Origin: an uncultured Pseudomonadota bacterium
GTDB taxonomy: Bacteria > Pseudomonadota > Alphaproteobacteria > Rs-D84
Assembly (NCBI GenBank): GCA_937885575.1
Contig: CALABO010000028.1
Location: forward strand, 1-48,022
Reading direction: 5' to 3'
Length of the DNA stretch: 48,022 nucleotides
The notes under the pieces were generated by a model. It worked only from the letters and a program-made list of their open reading frames with translations, was not told the DNA's origin and made no database searches. The position numbers and the translations under genes are program-made. Positions 22,399 through 31,032 of the stretch are shown in pieces; positions within the stretch are counted from its first letter, which is position 1, and every line of letters begins with the position of its first letter.

Positions 22399-22830
22399 AT
22401 GGCCGAAAATAATTTTAAAAACACATACGTAATAGATATGGAAAAATTAAACGGCGGACAACCGATTATATGGACCACAAATGGGGGCGAATTACCAATC
22501 AAACAACAAATCTCGAACTCCGTTTCCCCAAGGTTATTTTCCCAACGTTATGCTGAACAAATGATTGCACAATATCCGATATTATTTCCAGTTATCGGCA
22601 AAAACGAGGCCTGCACAATCATAGAATATGTTGCCGACAATTGTAAACCATCTGAACTGGGCCGACCATTGGTAACCATATACCCCAACGGTAGAATAGA
22701 TGTACACGAACCAGGGTTTGAAACTATGTTAAGTCGAACCGCCATAGCGGACTATAATAATACATACAAACAATGTCGAAAAAGAATCGAAGGTCTAAGC
22801 GGTGTCTTGCGTGACCTTTCAAGGAAATGA
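22399..22830 (+). CDS. Unknown 143-aa protein
   Basis: Start at the ATG at 22399, preceded by AAAGGGAG. Not recognised. The protein is soluble, with no signal peptide: an N-terminal beta-like segment (YVIDMEKLNGGQPIIW), a middle part RYAEQMIAQYPILFPVIGK, and a C-terminal Lys/Arg-rich helix (YKQCRKRIEGLSGVLRDLSR). It has its own strong TTGACA promoter and a following terminator, so it is independent of parE and of the convergent dnaA. It appears to be another lineage-specific single gene placed between core genes. Confidence 0.55.
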   Translation: MAENNFKNTYVIDMEKLNGGQPIIWTTNGGELPIKQQISNSVSPRLFSQRYAEQMIAQYPILFPVIGKNEACTIIEYVADNCKPSELGRPLVTIYPNGRIDVHEPGFETMLSRTAIADYNNTYKQCRKRIEGLSGVLRDLSRK

Positions 22831-22863
22831 AAAAAATCCCGAAACAAAACTCGGGATTTTTTT
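22831..22863. terminator. Bidirectional terminator between the 22399 gene and dnaA
   Basis: 12-bp stem AAAAAATCCCGA/TCGGGATTTTTT with an 8-base loop; T-runs on both strands. Confidence 0.92.
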
Positions 22864-22883
22864 CAACAACAAACGAAACTTCT

Positions 22884-24158
22884 TTATTTATATTCATCAA
22901 TCATTTGTGAAAGTTGCGCGGACAAAACCAAATCACCCGCCTTTAATTTTTCGATTCTATCAATTCCATACATAACCGTTGCATGGTCGCGTCCACCAAC
23001 ATATTGCCCTATTTCAGTCAGTGACAATCCGGTCGCATTTTTAAGCACAACCATCATCATTTGCCGTGCCAAGACCAACGCACGCGCACGCCCCGTTCCA
23101 CAAACCGCATCATACGACACACCCAATTTATCACACATGGATTTTACAATCGCAATTGGCGAATGCGATTTTTTAAGTGTATCGGCCAAAATACGTTCCG
23201 CAACATTTTCATCAATCGATTCGCCCATAATTTCACGATATGCATTTATTTTATTTAACACACCCGCAATCACATGACCGTCGGAAAGCATGCGCCCCGC
23301 AATCATATTTGCAACCGCCGCATCAACACCCGCGCGTTCGAACATCTTGGCACGGACCACGCGCGTTGGCGCAACAACATCCGCAACCAACCCGGACGCA
23401 AGCAATGATTGTGCACGATGATCAAAACCGGTTAAATTACTTGGCGCCGCATCCGCAACCAAGACGATATTTTTACCGGCGTTACGCAGGTCAACAACCA
23501 ATTGCAAAAATTCATCGCACGTCGCACGTTTGCCGGAAAGTACCTGAACATCGTCCAAGATGAATGTGTCACAGTTACGGCAATAATCTTTGAAAGCGAA
23601 AATTGTCCGGTCATGCAACGCACGCGCAAATTCAGAAACAAATTGCGCCCCCGACATCATAACCGTGCGCCCACGAGCCGCCGAATTTATGCACCGCGCA
23701 AGCAAAGATTTACCCGATCCCGCGGGCCCATAAATAAACAGTGGTGAAAACTTTGCCGTCCCCGCCGCCATTTTTTTACACGCCGACACAACAAACGAAT
23801 TTTCTTCGGACAAAACAAAGGAATCAAAATCGCCGGCATCATTTGTTGTGGCCGGCGCAGTATATGTTTGCGAATTATTATCGTTTGCGGTTTTAACCAT
23901 ACGTGGTGTGACATTTGCAACCGCAACGCGCACATTCAAACCGTATTCGTTCGCAACCGCATTTAATATATGTGAGTATGTATTTTTAACAAAATCGGCG
24001 GTAAATTGATTCGGTGCATTGAACAATAATTCAGAATCAGACACAACTATATCAAGTGGCGCAATCCAAGAAGTAAAACAGGCCGCATCCATTTTGTCCG
24101 CAATATCCGCACGTATTGCATCCACCGAAACCTGTTTATTAAGAATTGCCACCTGCAT
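22884..24158 (-). CDS. dnaA: Chromosomal replication initiator protein DnaA
   Basis: 424 residues from the ATG at 24158, which has AAGGAG upstream and gives the expected domain I start. Domain I (residues 1-75) and a short linker precede the AAA+ domain with Walker A (IYGPAGSGKSLLA, Ser in place of the usual Thr) and Walker B (TFILDDVQVL), and an Arg-containing RAQSLLASGLVADV that corresponds to the sensor/arginine-finger block. Domain IV has the DnaA signature VGGRDHATVMYGIDRI for DnaA-box binding. It initiates replication at oriC. The AAA+ core is rather divergent from textbook DnaA, as often in small-genome bacteria. dnaN is 11 kb away. Confidence 0.95.
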   Translation of the reverse strand: MQVAILNKQVSVDAIRADIADKMDAACFTSWIAPLDIVVSDSELLFNAPNQFTADFVKNTYSHILNAVANEYGLNVRVAVANVTPRMVKTANDNNSQTYTAPATTNDAGDFDSFVLSEENSFVVSACKKMAAGTAKFSPLFIYGPAGSGKSLLARCINSAARGRTVMMSGAQFVSEFARALHDRTIFAFKDYCRNCDTFILDDVQVLSGKRATCDEFLQLVVDLRNAGKNIVLVADAAPSNLTGFDHRAQSLLASGLVADVVAPTRVVRAKMFERAGVDAAVANMIAGRMLSDGHVIAGVLNKINAYREIMGESIDENVAERILADTLKKSHSPIAIVKSMCDKLGVSYDAVCGTGRARALVLARQMMMVVLKNATGLSLTEIGQYVGGRDHATVMYGIDRIEKLKAGDLVLSAQLSQMIDEYK

Positions 24159-24494
24159 GCCGTTTCTCCTTTCCTTCCTTTCAAAGAGTTTCCTGCAAAG
24201 TCCCACGCGAAGTATGCAAAAGCCACCCGCATAAAAACGTCAAATTCTACCTTTCCTTGTTTATTTGACGCCTTTTTATGTTCCCTACACTCTACCCTCT
24301 GCCTATATTGTTAACCTTCTTCTAACCGATATTGTTAATTTACGAACCAACCTTTCTATGGTCGATAATGTATAAGATTGATTTCTGTTTGCAACCAAAT
24401 CTTAACCAATTTTTTGAAATTTATTTTTTGACACGATTCGTTTTTTTCCCCGTTTCCCGCGCTTTGTATATACACTGTATAGACATAATTTTTT
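24159..24494. other. Gene-free AT-rich region upstream of dnaA
   Basis: 336 bases with no gene. It is AT-rich and contains ATATTGTTAA twice (24305-24314 and 24329-24338, 24 bases apart) and related TTAACC words. Because it lies between dnaA and dprA near rpsT, it is a candidate origin or dnaA regulatory region. No match to the DnaA box TTATNCACA was found, so an origin is only a possibility. Confidence 0.3.
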
Positions 24495-25508
24495 CTATCG
24501 ACGAACATATCCATTATCTTGTTTTTCAACTAAACCTTGCAATTCCAAAATTACAAGTTCGCGTTTAATTTCCGAAATACTTTTTCCGACAATTTCTGCC
24601 AATACAGATTCTGATAGTGGAACCGTTCCGATTTTATCCAAAATTTCATTTTCCGATTCGGATTTTTTTTCATTTTTCTGCGCGCGATTATCGTCCGCAA
24701 AGAAATCTGATACACCTTGGCATAAAATTGCGGCGCCCGACCGAATCAGTGAATTTGGCCCTGCGCCCCGTGAATCCGCCGGATGCGACGGCACCGCATA
24801 AACATCGCGGCCATATTCACGCGCAAATTCGGCGGTTTTCATACTGCCCGATTTCAAATCGGCCTCGGACAATATCAATTTCTCACCAATTCCGGCAATG
24901 ATTCGATTTCGCTGCATAAAATTCGTTCCCTTTGGCACGAATCCGATTGGCATATCACTTACCACCGCCCCGCGTTCCAAGATTTCGTAATAAAGCGATT
25001 CATTCTCCGTCGGCCATATATAATCCACCCCACCGGCCAACACCGCAACAGTATTCGTATTTCCGCGCGCGCGCAGTGCGCCAATATGCGCCGCCGAATC
25101 GGTTCCAATCGCCATACCCGACACAACACATATATTATGATCCGCGAAAGCCGTCGCCATATTCGCCACGAAATTCATTCCCGTCGCCGTCGCATGCCGT
25201 GTTCCAACCATCGCAACCGATTCGTGACAAAGTGTTTCAATATTTCCACGCACGGTTAAAATCGGCGGATGGTTTTTTACACGCCGCAACGCATTTGGAT
25301 AATATTCATCTGTATCAAAGACGAACTTTATATCCATACGCGCCGCCGCATCAATTTCGCGCATAACCGCGTCGCGCAATTCCGCCGACGGGTTCAGTGA
25401 TTCAGTCACCGCATCCACCGCCCCAAAACGCGCAAGCAATTTTTCATACGCAACCGGCCCAATCCCCGGTGACCGCAGAATCAAAAGATGCTTAAACAAA
25501 TCGTCCAT
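24495..25508 (-). CDS. dprA: DNA-processing protein DprA (Smf)
   Basis: 337 residues from the ATG at 25508; ATGs at 25517 and 25553 are alternatives and no clear ribosome site decides. DprA binds incoming single-stranded DNA and loads RecA in natural transformation. The Rossmann-like core shows VGTRHATATG, VVSGMAIGTDSAAHIGAL, VLAGGVDYIWP and QRNRIIAGI, and a C-terminal winged-helix (residues about 285-337: VLAEIVGKSISEIKRELVIL) of the DML1 type is present. An N-terminal helix-hairpin-helix-like region (LRSPGIGPVAYEKLLARFG) is seen. With the pilus proteins in this window it makes competence a reasonable idea. Confidence 0.92.
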   Translation of the reverse strand: MDDLFKHLLILRSPGIGPVAYEKLLARFGAVDAVTESLNPSAELRDAVMREIDAAARMDIKFVFDTDEYYPNALRRVKNHPPILTVRGNIETLCHESVAMVGTRHATATGMNFVANMATAFADHNICVVSGMAIGTDSAAHIGALRARGNTNTVAVLAGGVDYIWPTENESLYYEILERGAVVSDMPIGFVPKGTNFMQRNRIIAGIGEKLILSEADLKSGSMKTAEFAREYGRDVYAVPSHPADSRGAGPNSLIRSGAAILCQGVSDFFADDNRAQKNEKKSESENEILDKIGTVPLSESVLAEIVGKSISEIKRELVILELQGLVEKQDNGYVRR

Positions 25509-25542
25509 ACCGCACATAGTATACATTTTGTCACAAATCACA

Positions 25543-25567
25543 AGAAAAAACACCCATGCGGGTGTTT
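25543..25567 (-). terminator. Terminator of the 25593 gene
   Basis: 8-bp stem AAACACCC/GGGTGTTT with an ATGC loop; on the - strand it is followed by TTTTTT. It lies just before the dprA start. Confidence 0.85.
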
Positions 25568-25592
25568 ATATATTCATATTTATGACCAAACC

Positions 25593-26438
25593 CTACAACG
25601 CCAACAATTGGTTGTAATCGAATTCGTCGCACTTGCTGTATGTGCCACTTGTTTTCGATTTATAATCGTCACAGGCCTTTTTGAACTCACGCAATTCGGT
25701 CATAAATTTATCATAACGCGAATCTTTTTTGTTTTTCATGGTCAAAAGCTGCGACCGCAACAACTGCGTCTGGTCTAACTTCTTATTCCTTTGCCCTTGG
25801 ACCTTGCCGCCAATAAGTTCATTTCCAAAAAGTTCCATGGCCCCAACACCAACCGCGGCACCACCAACCGCGCCACCAACGGTTGCCCATGTCCGGCCGG
25901 TCTTTTTCGCATCTAAAATCCGTTGGCGCAACAATTCTTCATCAACCCACGAACCACAGTTTATATTATATCCCCACTGGAAATATTTGCTTGGGAAATC
26001 CGACATATTCACGCGCGCATCCGTTGACCTCAAATCAACCTTCACAAAGCAAACATTATTTTCGGGATTATCCAAATCTTCCTGCATCATGGCATAATTT
26101 GCCGTATTACTATACTTCGACGCCCAAACGAAAGTGTTTCCAATTCCGATATTATTATTCAAACACGCCGCCCTTTCCGCATCACGATTATCTTTTTCTA
26201 CGTCGGCCGCCGGATAGGATGGCTTTATATCATCGGCCTTGATACTGGGCGAACGGGGTTCCGTACTAATCGACACATCCGGCATAGTAATTTGATTTTT
26301 CGACGCGACAATCGCCCTGTCCTGCGCGGGTGCAAGACGACTTGCAACCATGCTGGTTGCGCCAACACGCGGGTCACGCACGTCCGCCATCGCAAGACAC
26401 GGCACGACCAAAAGCGGCATGAACAACAAAGTTTTCAT
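25593..26438 (-). CDS. Secreted unknown protein with Gly/Ala helix
   Basis: 281 residues from the ATG at 26438, preceded by GAGGGAG. A signal peptide (MKTLLFMPLLVVPCLAMA) leads into an unstructured Ser/Pro-rich part (residues about 20-85), a Cys-containing globular part (AACLNNNIGIGNTFVW; NINCGSWVDEELLRQRI), a hydrophobic Gly/Ala segment (TWATVGGAVGGAAVGVGAME) and a charged C-terminal coiled coil (LLRSQLLTMKNKKDSRYDKF). The helix plus coiled coil resembles the small proteins at 9602 and 9987, in reverse order. Function unknown; envelope location is likely. Confidence 0.6.
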   Translation of the reverse strand: MKTLLFMPLLVVPCLAMADVRDPRVGATSMVASRLAPAQDRAIVASKNQITMPDVSISTEPRSPSIKADDIKPSYPAADVEKDNRDAERAACLNNNIGIGNTFVWASKYSNTANYAMMQEDLDNPENNVCFVKVDLRSTDARVNMSDFPSKYFQWGYNINCGSWVDEELLRQRILDAKKTGRTWATVGGAVGGAAVGVGAMELFGNELIGGKVQGQRNKKLDQTQLLRSQLLTMKNKKDSRYDKFMTELREFKKACDDYKSKTSGTYSKCDEFDYNQLLAL

Positions 26439-26508
26439 TTGCAAAATCTCCCTCTTTAACACCTGCCATTATATCACAAAATCGGTCAAAAATAAAGCGC
26501 AAATAGTT

Positions 26509-27096
26509 TTATTTCTTCCACCGCCAGGTGATTTTCGATTCGGTGCCACCGACCAAGCGTCCAATATTTTCCAAATGCCGATAGAGGCAAAGCAGCCCCA
26601 TCGCCAAAAACGCAAAACCTACGCCCATCGAAATTGAAAAACCCAACACCGGCGCAAGGCAAAATACAACTATCGCCCCCAGTGACGAATACCCGAACCC
26701 AAGCGCGACAATCAACCACTCTATTCCGCAAACCACAAACATCAACGGATTCACCGCCAAAAAAATCCCAAACAGGCACGACACACCCTTGCCCCCATGA
26801 AACCACAGCCACACCGGAAAGCAGTGTCCAACCATCGCCGCAAACCCACACCACGCACCAAAAGTCGCCCCCAAAAGCGCGTTTCCAATTAAAACCGCGG
26901 CGATTGCCTTGGCCATATCCAGCACCCAAACAATAATAGCAAGCCGCAATCCACCCGCCCGCAGCGCGTTTGTTGCGCCGGTATTACCACTGCCGATGCG
27001 CCGCAAATCACCATAGCCCAAAATCCGTGAAATTATCAAACCGCACGGAATACTGCCCAACAAATAGGCAACCAGAATACCAATAATATATAACAT
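26509..27096 (-). CDS. plsY: Glycerol-3-phosphate acyltransferase PlsY
   Basis: 195 residues with about five membrane helices. PlsY transfers the acyl group of acyl-phosphate to glycerol-3-phosphate, the first step of phospholipid synthesis, feeding PlsC. The three conserved loops are visible: LLGSIPCGLIISR, GSGNTGATNALRAGG, and GHCFPVWLWFHGGKGV. AAGGAAAAA precedes the ATG. It is transcribed alone, divergent from rpsT. The full set PlsY, PlsC (left edge) and PgsA is present within 27 kb. Confidence 0.93.
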   Translation of the reverse strand: MLYIIGILVAYLLGSIPCGLIISRILGYGDLRRIGSGNTGATNALRAGGLRLAIIVWVLDMAKAIAAVLIGNALLGATFGAWCGFAAMVGHCFPVWLWFHGGKGVSCLFGIFLAVNPLMFVVCGIEWLIVALGFGYSSLGAIVVFCLAPVLGFSISMGVGFAFLAMGLLCLYRHLENIGRLVGGTESKITWRWKK

Positions 27097-27172
27097 CGTT
27101 ATTTTTCCTTGATTTTATCTTTGTTTTCTATAAAATATACCAGAAAACCAAAATAAATAAAAGGAAAATAAA

Positions 27173-27433
27173 GTGGCAAACCACAAATCATCTAAAAAAA
27201 GAATCTTGGTGACTGCGAAGAAAAACGCGGTAAACACCGCCCGGCGCAGTGCCGTTAAAACCGAAACCAAAAAGGCCATTCGTGCCATCGCATCTGGGGA
27301 CAAGGCCGCCGCGGTCACCGCGGTGCGCAGTGCCGAAAGCAAAATGATGAAGGCCGCCGGCAAAACAATGCCAAAAAAACGCGCATCGCGCAAGGTTTCG
27401 CGTTTAACACGCGCCGCCGCAAAATTGGCCTAA
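27173..27433 (+). CDS. rpsT: 30S ribosomal protein S20
   Basis: 86 residues, very basic, with the S20 pattern MANHKSSKKRI at the start, RSAVKTETKKA in the middle and KTMPKKRASRKVSRLTR at the end. It binds 16S rRNA in the small subunit. AAAGGAAAA precedes the ATG. In many Alphaproteobacteria rpsT lies directly beside dnaA; here the two are 3 kb apart with dprA, a secreted protein and plsY between them, so the neighbourhood is loosely kept. Confidence 0.96.
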   Translation: MANHKSSKKRILVTAKKNAVNTARRSAVKTETKKAIRAIASGDKAAAVTAVRSAESKMMKAAGKTMPKKRASRKVSRLTRAAAKLA

Positions 27434-27480
27434 ATCCCCTTCACCGTGTGAAGGGGGGGACCGCGGAACGCGGTGGGGTA
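27434..27480. repeat. Palindromic repeat, copy D
   Basis: CCCCTTCACCGTGTGAAGGGG followed by GGACCGCGGAACGCGGTGGGG and TAGTT: same unit plan as the repeats at 3791 and 10638, with a sharp first hairpin and a GC-rich second one, placed directly after the rpsT stop. Confidence 0.65.
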
Positions 27481-27486
27481 GTTCCG

Positions 27487-27513
27487 GGCGTGCATTTCTG
27501 CACGCCGTTTATT
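27487..27513 (+). terminator. Terminator of rpsT
   Basis: 8-bp stem GGCGTGCA/TGCACGCC with a TTTC loop and GTTTATT tail. Confidence 0.8.
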
Positions 27514-27525
27514 CGTGGTAATTGT

Positions 27526-27555
27526 AAAAAAAAGACCGTCGTTTGACGGTCTTTT
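27526..27555. terminator. Terminator of the secretin gene (bidirectional)
   Basis: 11-bp stem AAAAGACCGTC/GACGGTCTTTT with a GTTT loop; on the - strand the T-run continues for eight bases. Confidence 0.9.
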
Positions 27556-27559
27556 GATT

Positions 27560-29185
27560 TTAATTCAATGGCGCGCCCCAGTGTTGCTGTATCGTTCGTT
27601 CCGCATCCATCGGGCTAACCAACACTTGCGGTGTCAAAATCACGACCAACACATCGCGGGTTGATGCCGTTTCACGCGACCCCGACAGCAACATAAAGTC
27701 CGGATCACCAATTCCATAGCGCGTGTCATTATTCGATTGCTTTTCAAACCCGGACACAACCAGCATCTGACCAGATTCCATAATAACTTCCTGCATGAAA
27801 CTGCGTTCTTCAACCTCTGGCAATTGCAGCGTCACTTCGCCAATCGTCTGGCTTGCCATCTTCAACAATTCACGCACCGACATACGGAACAGCAACAAGA
27901 TTTTCCCATTTTCCAAAATGTTCGGCAACAGTTGCATTGAAAACCCGGTTTCCAAACTGTCTTGGTCAACGGTACTGGATTCGACGGTCGTAAAGTTCCG
28001 CGATTCGAACCGTTTGATGTAACCGGTGCTCTTGGTATTATTGACCGGCGCAACACGATTATTACGCGTCGTCACACCAACATTCGTGACCAACGAAACT
28101 TTGCCCTGCTTTGCCAACGCCTGAATCAATGCGGTACTGCCCGCGATGCCGGAAAGCGAACCATTATTTATTTGGTCATTGGTATATGCGCCCGAAACCG
28201 TCGAACCATTTTCCAAATGCGTTGCCCCGGTCAGGCCCGACAATTCATTCGACAAGACCGCAATGTTGATGGCACTGGCCTCTGGGGACGAGAAATTATT
28301 CTTTGGATTCGCAACGATGTTAAGTCCGGTCGCCGCATTTATCGCCGCCGCCAAATTCAAGCCAAAACCCGAATCATTTGCAATTGAAACCTGAAGCACC
28401 TTTACATCAATCGTCACCAATTGCGACAGACGTTTATTCTGACGCGCGATATAATCACCAACACGTGCCAACACCGATGGCGGCGCGGTCACGGTTATGG
28501 TTCCCAAACTGCGCGACACGGTAAAGTTCGCATTTTCGGCCTTGCCGATAATTGATGAAATTGTACTTTCAACCTCTTCCCATTCCTTTAATGTTGTTTC
28601 CAAATAGACCTGATTCCCGTCGTCCGTTTGCACCGAAGATTGATAGGATATATCGGTTCCCAACGCATACAATGTAAATGTCTTGGTTTCTGTTTCATAG
28701 AACACAATCGCCGTCTTGTCATAATACCAGAGCAAGTCCAAATCAGTCGCAACCTGGGACAAGAGGCCCGACAATTTCCCGGTATATGCAACATTCATCG
28801 TCCGTTTTAATTTATCAGATGCAATCTGGCTATCAATTTTTACCGGTATGCGGGTAATAGAATTAATGTTATTCGCCAAGACCTGTAACGTCACGGGTTC
28901 ATTCAGCAAAATTGTAACCCCGGTATCGGTTTCAAATTGTTTTGGCAAATCGTTTTTGTGTTCCAACAGCATCGATTTTCCGCCAAGCCACACACCTTCG
29001 GACATGGAAACGGTATCGCCACTTGCGACCTTGGCCCGCGGATTTTTCGCCATTTCAAAAGCATCATAAACATTCACGAAATCTTTATCCACTGTCGCGG
29101 CAACCTTGGCCGAATTCTGCATCGCGCAACCCGCGGCCACGACAAAAATCAAAAGTGCAACAAAAAATTTGAACGCCTTTAACAT
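27560..29185 (-). CDS. PilN-type type IVb pilus secretin (outer-membrane lipoprotein)
   Basis: 541 residues. The lipobox is VVAAGC with the lipidated Cys at residue 20. N-terminal domains (residues about 60-260) contain two secretin-associated modules, including TVTAPPSVLARVGDYIARQN typical of N-domains. The C-terminal secretin core has the family pattern with TGFSMQLLPNILENGKILLL, EVTLQLPEVEERSF and a late DVLVVILTPQVL. It should form the ring channel through which a type IVb pilus crosses the outer membrane. It follows the TcpQ-domain gene by 24 bases on the same strand; GGGAGA precedes the ATG. Assembly ATPase, platform protein and peptidase are not in the window. Confidence 0.85.
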   Translation of the reverse strand: MLKAFKFFVALLIFVVAAGCAMQNSAKVAATVDKDFVNVYDAFEMAKNPRAKVASGDTVSMSEGVWLGGKSMLLEHKNDLPKQFETDTGVTILLNEPVTLQVLANNINSITRIPVKIDSQIASDKLKRTMNVAYTGKLSGLLSQVATDLDLLWYYDKTAIVFYETETKTFTLYALGTDISYQSSVQTDDGNQVYLETTLKEWEEVESTISSIIGKAENANFTVSRSLGTITVTAPPSVLARVGDYIARQNKRLSQLVTIDVKVLQVSIANDSGFGLNLAAAINAATGLNIVANPKNNFSSPEASAINIAVLSNELSGLTGATHLENGSTVSGAYTNDQINNGSLSGIAGSTALIQALAKQGKVSLVTNVGVTTRNNRVAPVNNTKSTGYIKRFESRNFTTVESSTVDQDSLETGFSMQLLPNILENGKILLLFRMSVRELLKMASQTIGEVTLQLPEVEERSFMQEVIMESGQMLVVSGFEKQSNNDTRYGIGDPDFMLLSGSRETASTRDVLVVILTPQVLVSPMDAERTIQQHWGAPLN

Positions 29186-29209
29186 GTGTATCTCCCTGCA
29201 ATTTTATAT

Positions 29210-30304
29210 TTAATCTTCGGTTGTCGATATTACCAAAACACGATTCCCCTTGTAAAACTTTGCGTACGGCACCGGTATCGCACGACCGAAATTACGCACC
29301 ACCGCAGACGCGACATCAACAAAGCGCCCTTTGAACACGGCACTTGCCTCTATCGGATATTCGCGCGATGTCGTCCAAACCAAATCCCAACCTTCTTTAT
29401 CACACCAAGATTGTAAAACTTCGCGCAACGTCTGACCACTGGCCACGACCCAAGAACGAACCTGGTCCTGCAGACTCACCGGTGGTTCCGCATCCGCCGA
29501 CAAATCGACAACCATTTCCGAACCTTCGGAAACAAGCATTGTATCTTGGCCCGGTGCTATATTATTCACAACACTAACCACGCCATTACTGTCAACGGTT
29601 ATAACACCACCACCGGTAACAATATCGCCACTTGCCGTGCGTTCAACCAAACCATTTCGCGCCAAATACGCATCATACCCATCGGCATAGCGAACACATT
29701 TTTTCCCGCCACTGCGCGACACCGCCAAAACATTTCCACCATCGTCTTCCAACACTTCGCGTTGCAACAGTGGCATTTCCGCACCATTTACACATTCACT
29801 ATCAAACCCGGTTGGAATCGGCACACCATGCAACATATTTGCACCACCAGACCAACCCGAACCATCACGCGCACCCAAATTGAAATTATTTTCCACAACC
29901 AAATCATCACCAACCTTTGACACAATCTTTATATTATCAGATTGTTTCTTTTTAGAACAAACACCATCGGCACAGGAAACGGTTGTATCCGCCTCAGATC
30001 CAATCGGCCACGCCGGAATAGCAACCGGCTGTACCGGCATTGGCTGCGGTTGGTATTCAACCTGTTGATATTCGTATGTCTGTTCTTGATATGGTTGTTG
30101 TTCATAATAAACTTCCCGATATTGAACCGGCTGTTGATATTGTTCCACATAATAATTATTATTCTGTGCGGCGTAATTTTCCCTATCGTCACGATCCTCC
30201 GTGTAAAACACCTCTGACGTCACAACCTGTTCAAGGGCAATCGCCGCAAAGCAATAGCCAGCGGCGGTTGCAAGCATAGCAGCAATTAGAATTTTGCGAA
30301 ACAT
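29210..30304 (-). CDS. TcpQ-domain (PilL-like) pilus biogenesis protein
   Basis: 364 residues. A signal peptide (MFRKILIAAMLATAAGYCFA) is followed by a Gln/Tyr-rich low-complexity stretch (residues about 48-95, NNYYVEQYQQPVQYREVYYE and similar), an acidic middle with three cysteines, and a C-terminal domain (about 285-364) fitting TcpQ: SWVVASGQTLREVLQSWCDK, GWDLVWTTSREYPIEASAVF and a final YKGNRVLVIST. TcpQ-type proteins stabilise and place the secretin, which is encoded directly downstream, so the pair forms one operon. AAAGGAAGG precedes the ATG. The Gln/Tyr stretch is unusual for the family. Confidence 0.8.
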   Translation of the reverse strand: MFRKILIAAMLATAAGYCFAAIALEQVVTSEVFYTEDRDDRENYAAQNNNYYVEQYQQPVQYREVYYEQQPYQEQTYEYQQVEYQPQPMPVQPVAIPAWPIGSEADTTVSCADGVCSKKKQSDNIKIVSKVGDDLVVENNFNLGARDGSGWSGGANMLHGVPIPTGFDSECVNGAEMPLLQREVLEDDGGNVLAVSRSGGKKCVRYADGYDAYLARNGLVERTASGDIVTGGGVITVDSNGVVSVVNNIAPGQDTMLVSEGSEMVVDLSADAEPPVSLQDQVRSWVVASGQTLREVLQSWCDKEGWDLVWTTSREYPIEASAVFKGRFVDVASAVVRNFGRAIPVPYAKFYKGNRVLVISTTED

Positions 30305-30448
30305 AAAACCTTCCTTTCCTTACAATTTTCCTTTCTTCTATGGTCCATTATAACAATTTGACCGAATCTGTGCAAGACCTAAAAATGCATTTAGCGAACC
30401 TTTTTGAAATTATTTTACATAAACCCGCGCGAATCGGAAAAAGTGTGT

Positions 30449-30454
30449 TATACT
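30449..30454 (+). promoter_or_regulatory. Candidate -10 of the suf operon
   Basis: TATACT about 27 bases before the first gene of the operon, with no recognisable -35 at the normal distance; it could depend on an activator. No IscR-type site was recognised. Confidence 0.35.
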
Positions 30455-30480
30455 TTATGTGTTGAACCAAGGGGAAAGAA

Positions 30481-31032
30481 ATGGATTATACGCTAATATC
30501 AGTATGTTTTGGAATCTTGGGTGTTATATGTTTGACCGCAATGGTGATGATTGTCATCGCCAATCGACATATCGATGCACTTACAAAAAACACTTCTTAT
30601 ATCCAAGACATGATTATCAAAATGCAGAATACATTAAAAAACAAATCTGCAACAAATGCGGTCGCGGAACACGCCGAAATGATATACCAAGATTTATTAC
30701 AAAATCTTATTCCAATCTTGGCCGCATTGGACATAATGCCACGCAACACATCGGAACACCCGTTGTGGCGCACGCTTGGTGGATTGCTTGACGAATACGC
30801 GAAGAACCCTTTTGTAATGGAAAAATTGCGCCGTGCAATAAAACTTGATTCAAATATTAAACGCAGCGTATCAAATTATATGTCGCGCGCCGAAAACTTA
30901 TTGGAAAACCTGAATGCGACCGAACCCGATGGAATTCTGGCAACAACTTTCCTTAACGGCCTTCTTGGACAATCACTAACATTTTTTACCCAGGGTTATC
31001 AACTTGCAATGGCGGACAACGAAATTAAATGA
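30481..31032 (+). CDS. Membrane-anchored unknown protein, first gene of suf operon
   Basis: 183 residues. One N-terminal hydrophobic helix (about residues 5-27, LISVCFGILGVICLTAMVMI) is followed by a helical cytoplasmic or periplasmic body (DALTKNTSYIQDMIIKMQNT; EMIYQDLLQNLIPILAALDI). There are no cysteines in the body that would suggest Fe-S binding. Its stop overlaps the sufB start as ATGA, so it is translationally coupled to sufB and presumably functions with it, or is simply carried by the operon. I do not know a family for it. The ATG follows AAGGGGAAAG. Confidence 0.6.
   Translation: MDYTLISVCFGILGVICLTAMVMIVIANRHIDALTKNTSYIQDMIIKMQNTLKNKSATNAVAEHAEMIYQDLLQNLIPILAALDIMPRNTSEHPLWRTLGGLLDEYAKNPFVMEKLRRAIKLDSNIKRSVSNYMSRAENLLENLNATEPDGILATTFLNGLLGQSLTFFTQGYQLAMADNEIK

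Noticed and set aside
26486..26929. Trp/Gly-rich - strand frame overlapping plsY
   Set aside because: It is a shifted frame of plsY, whose conserved loops are in the other frame.
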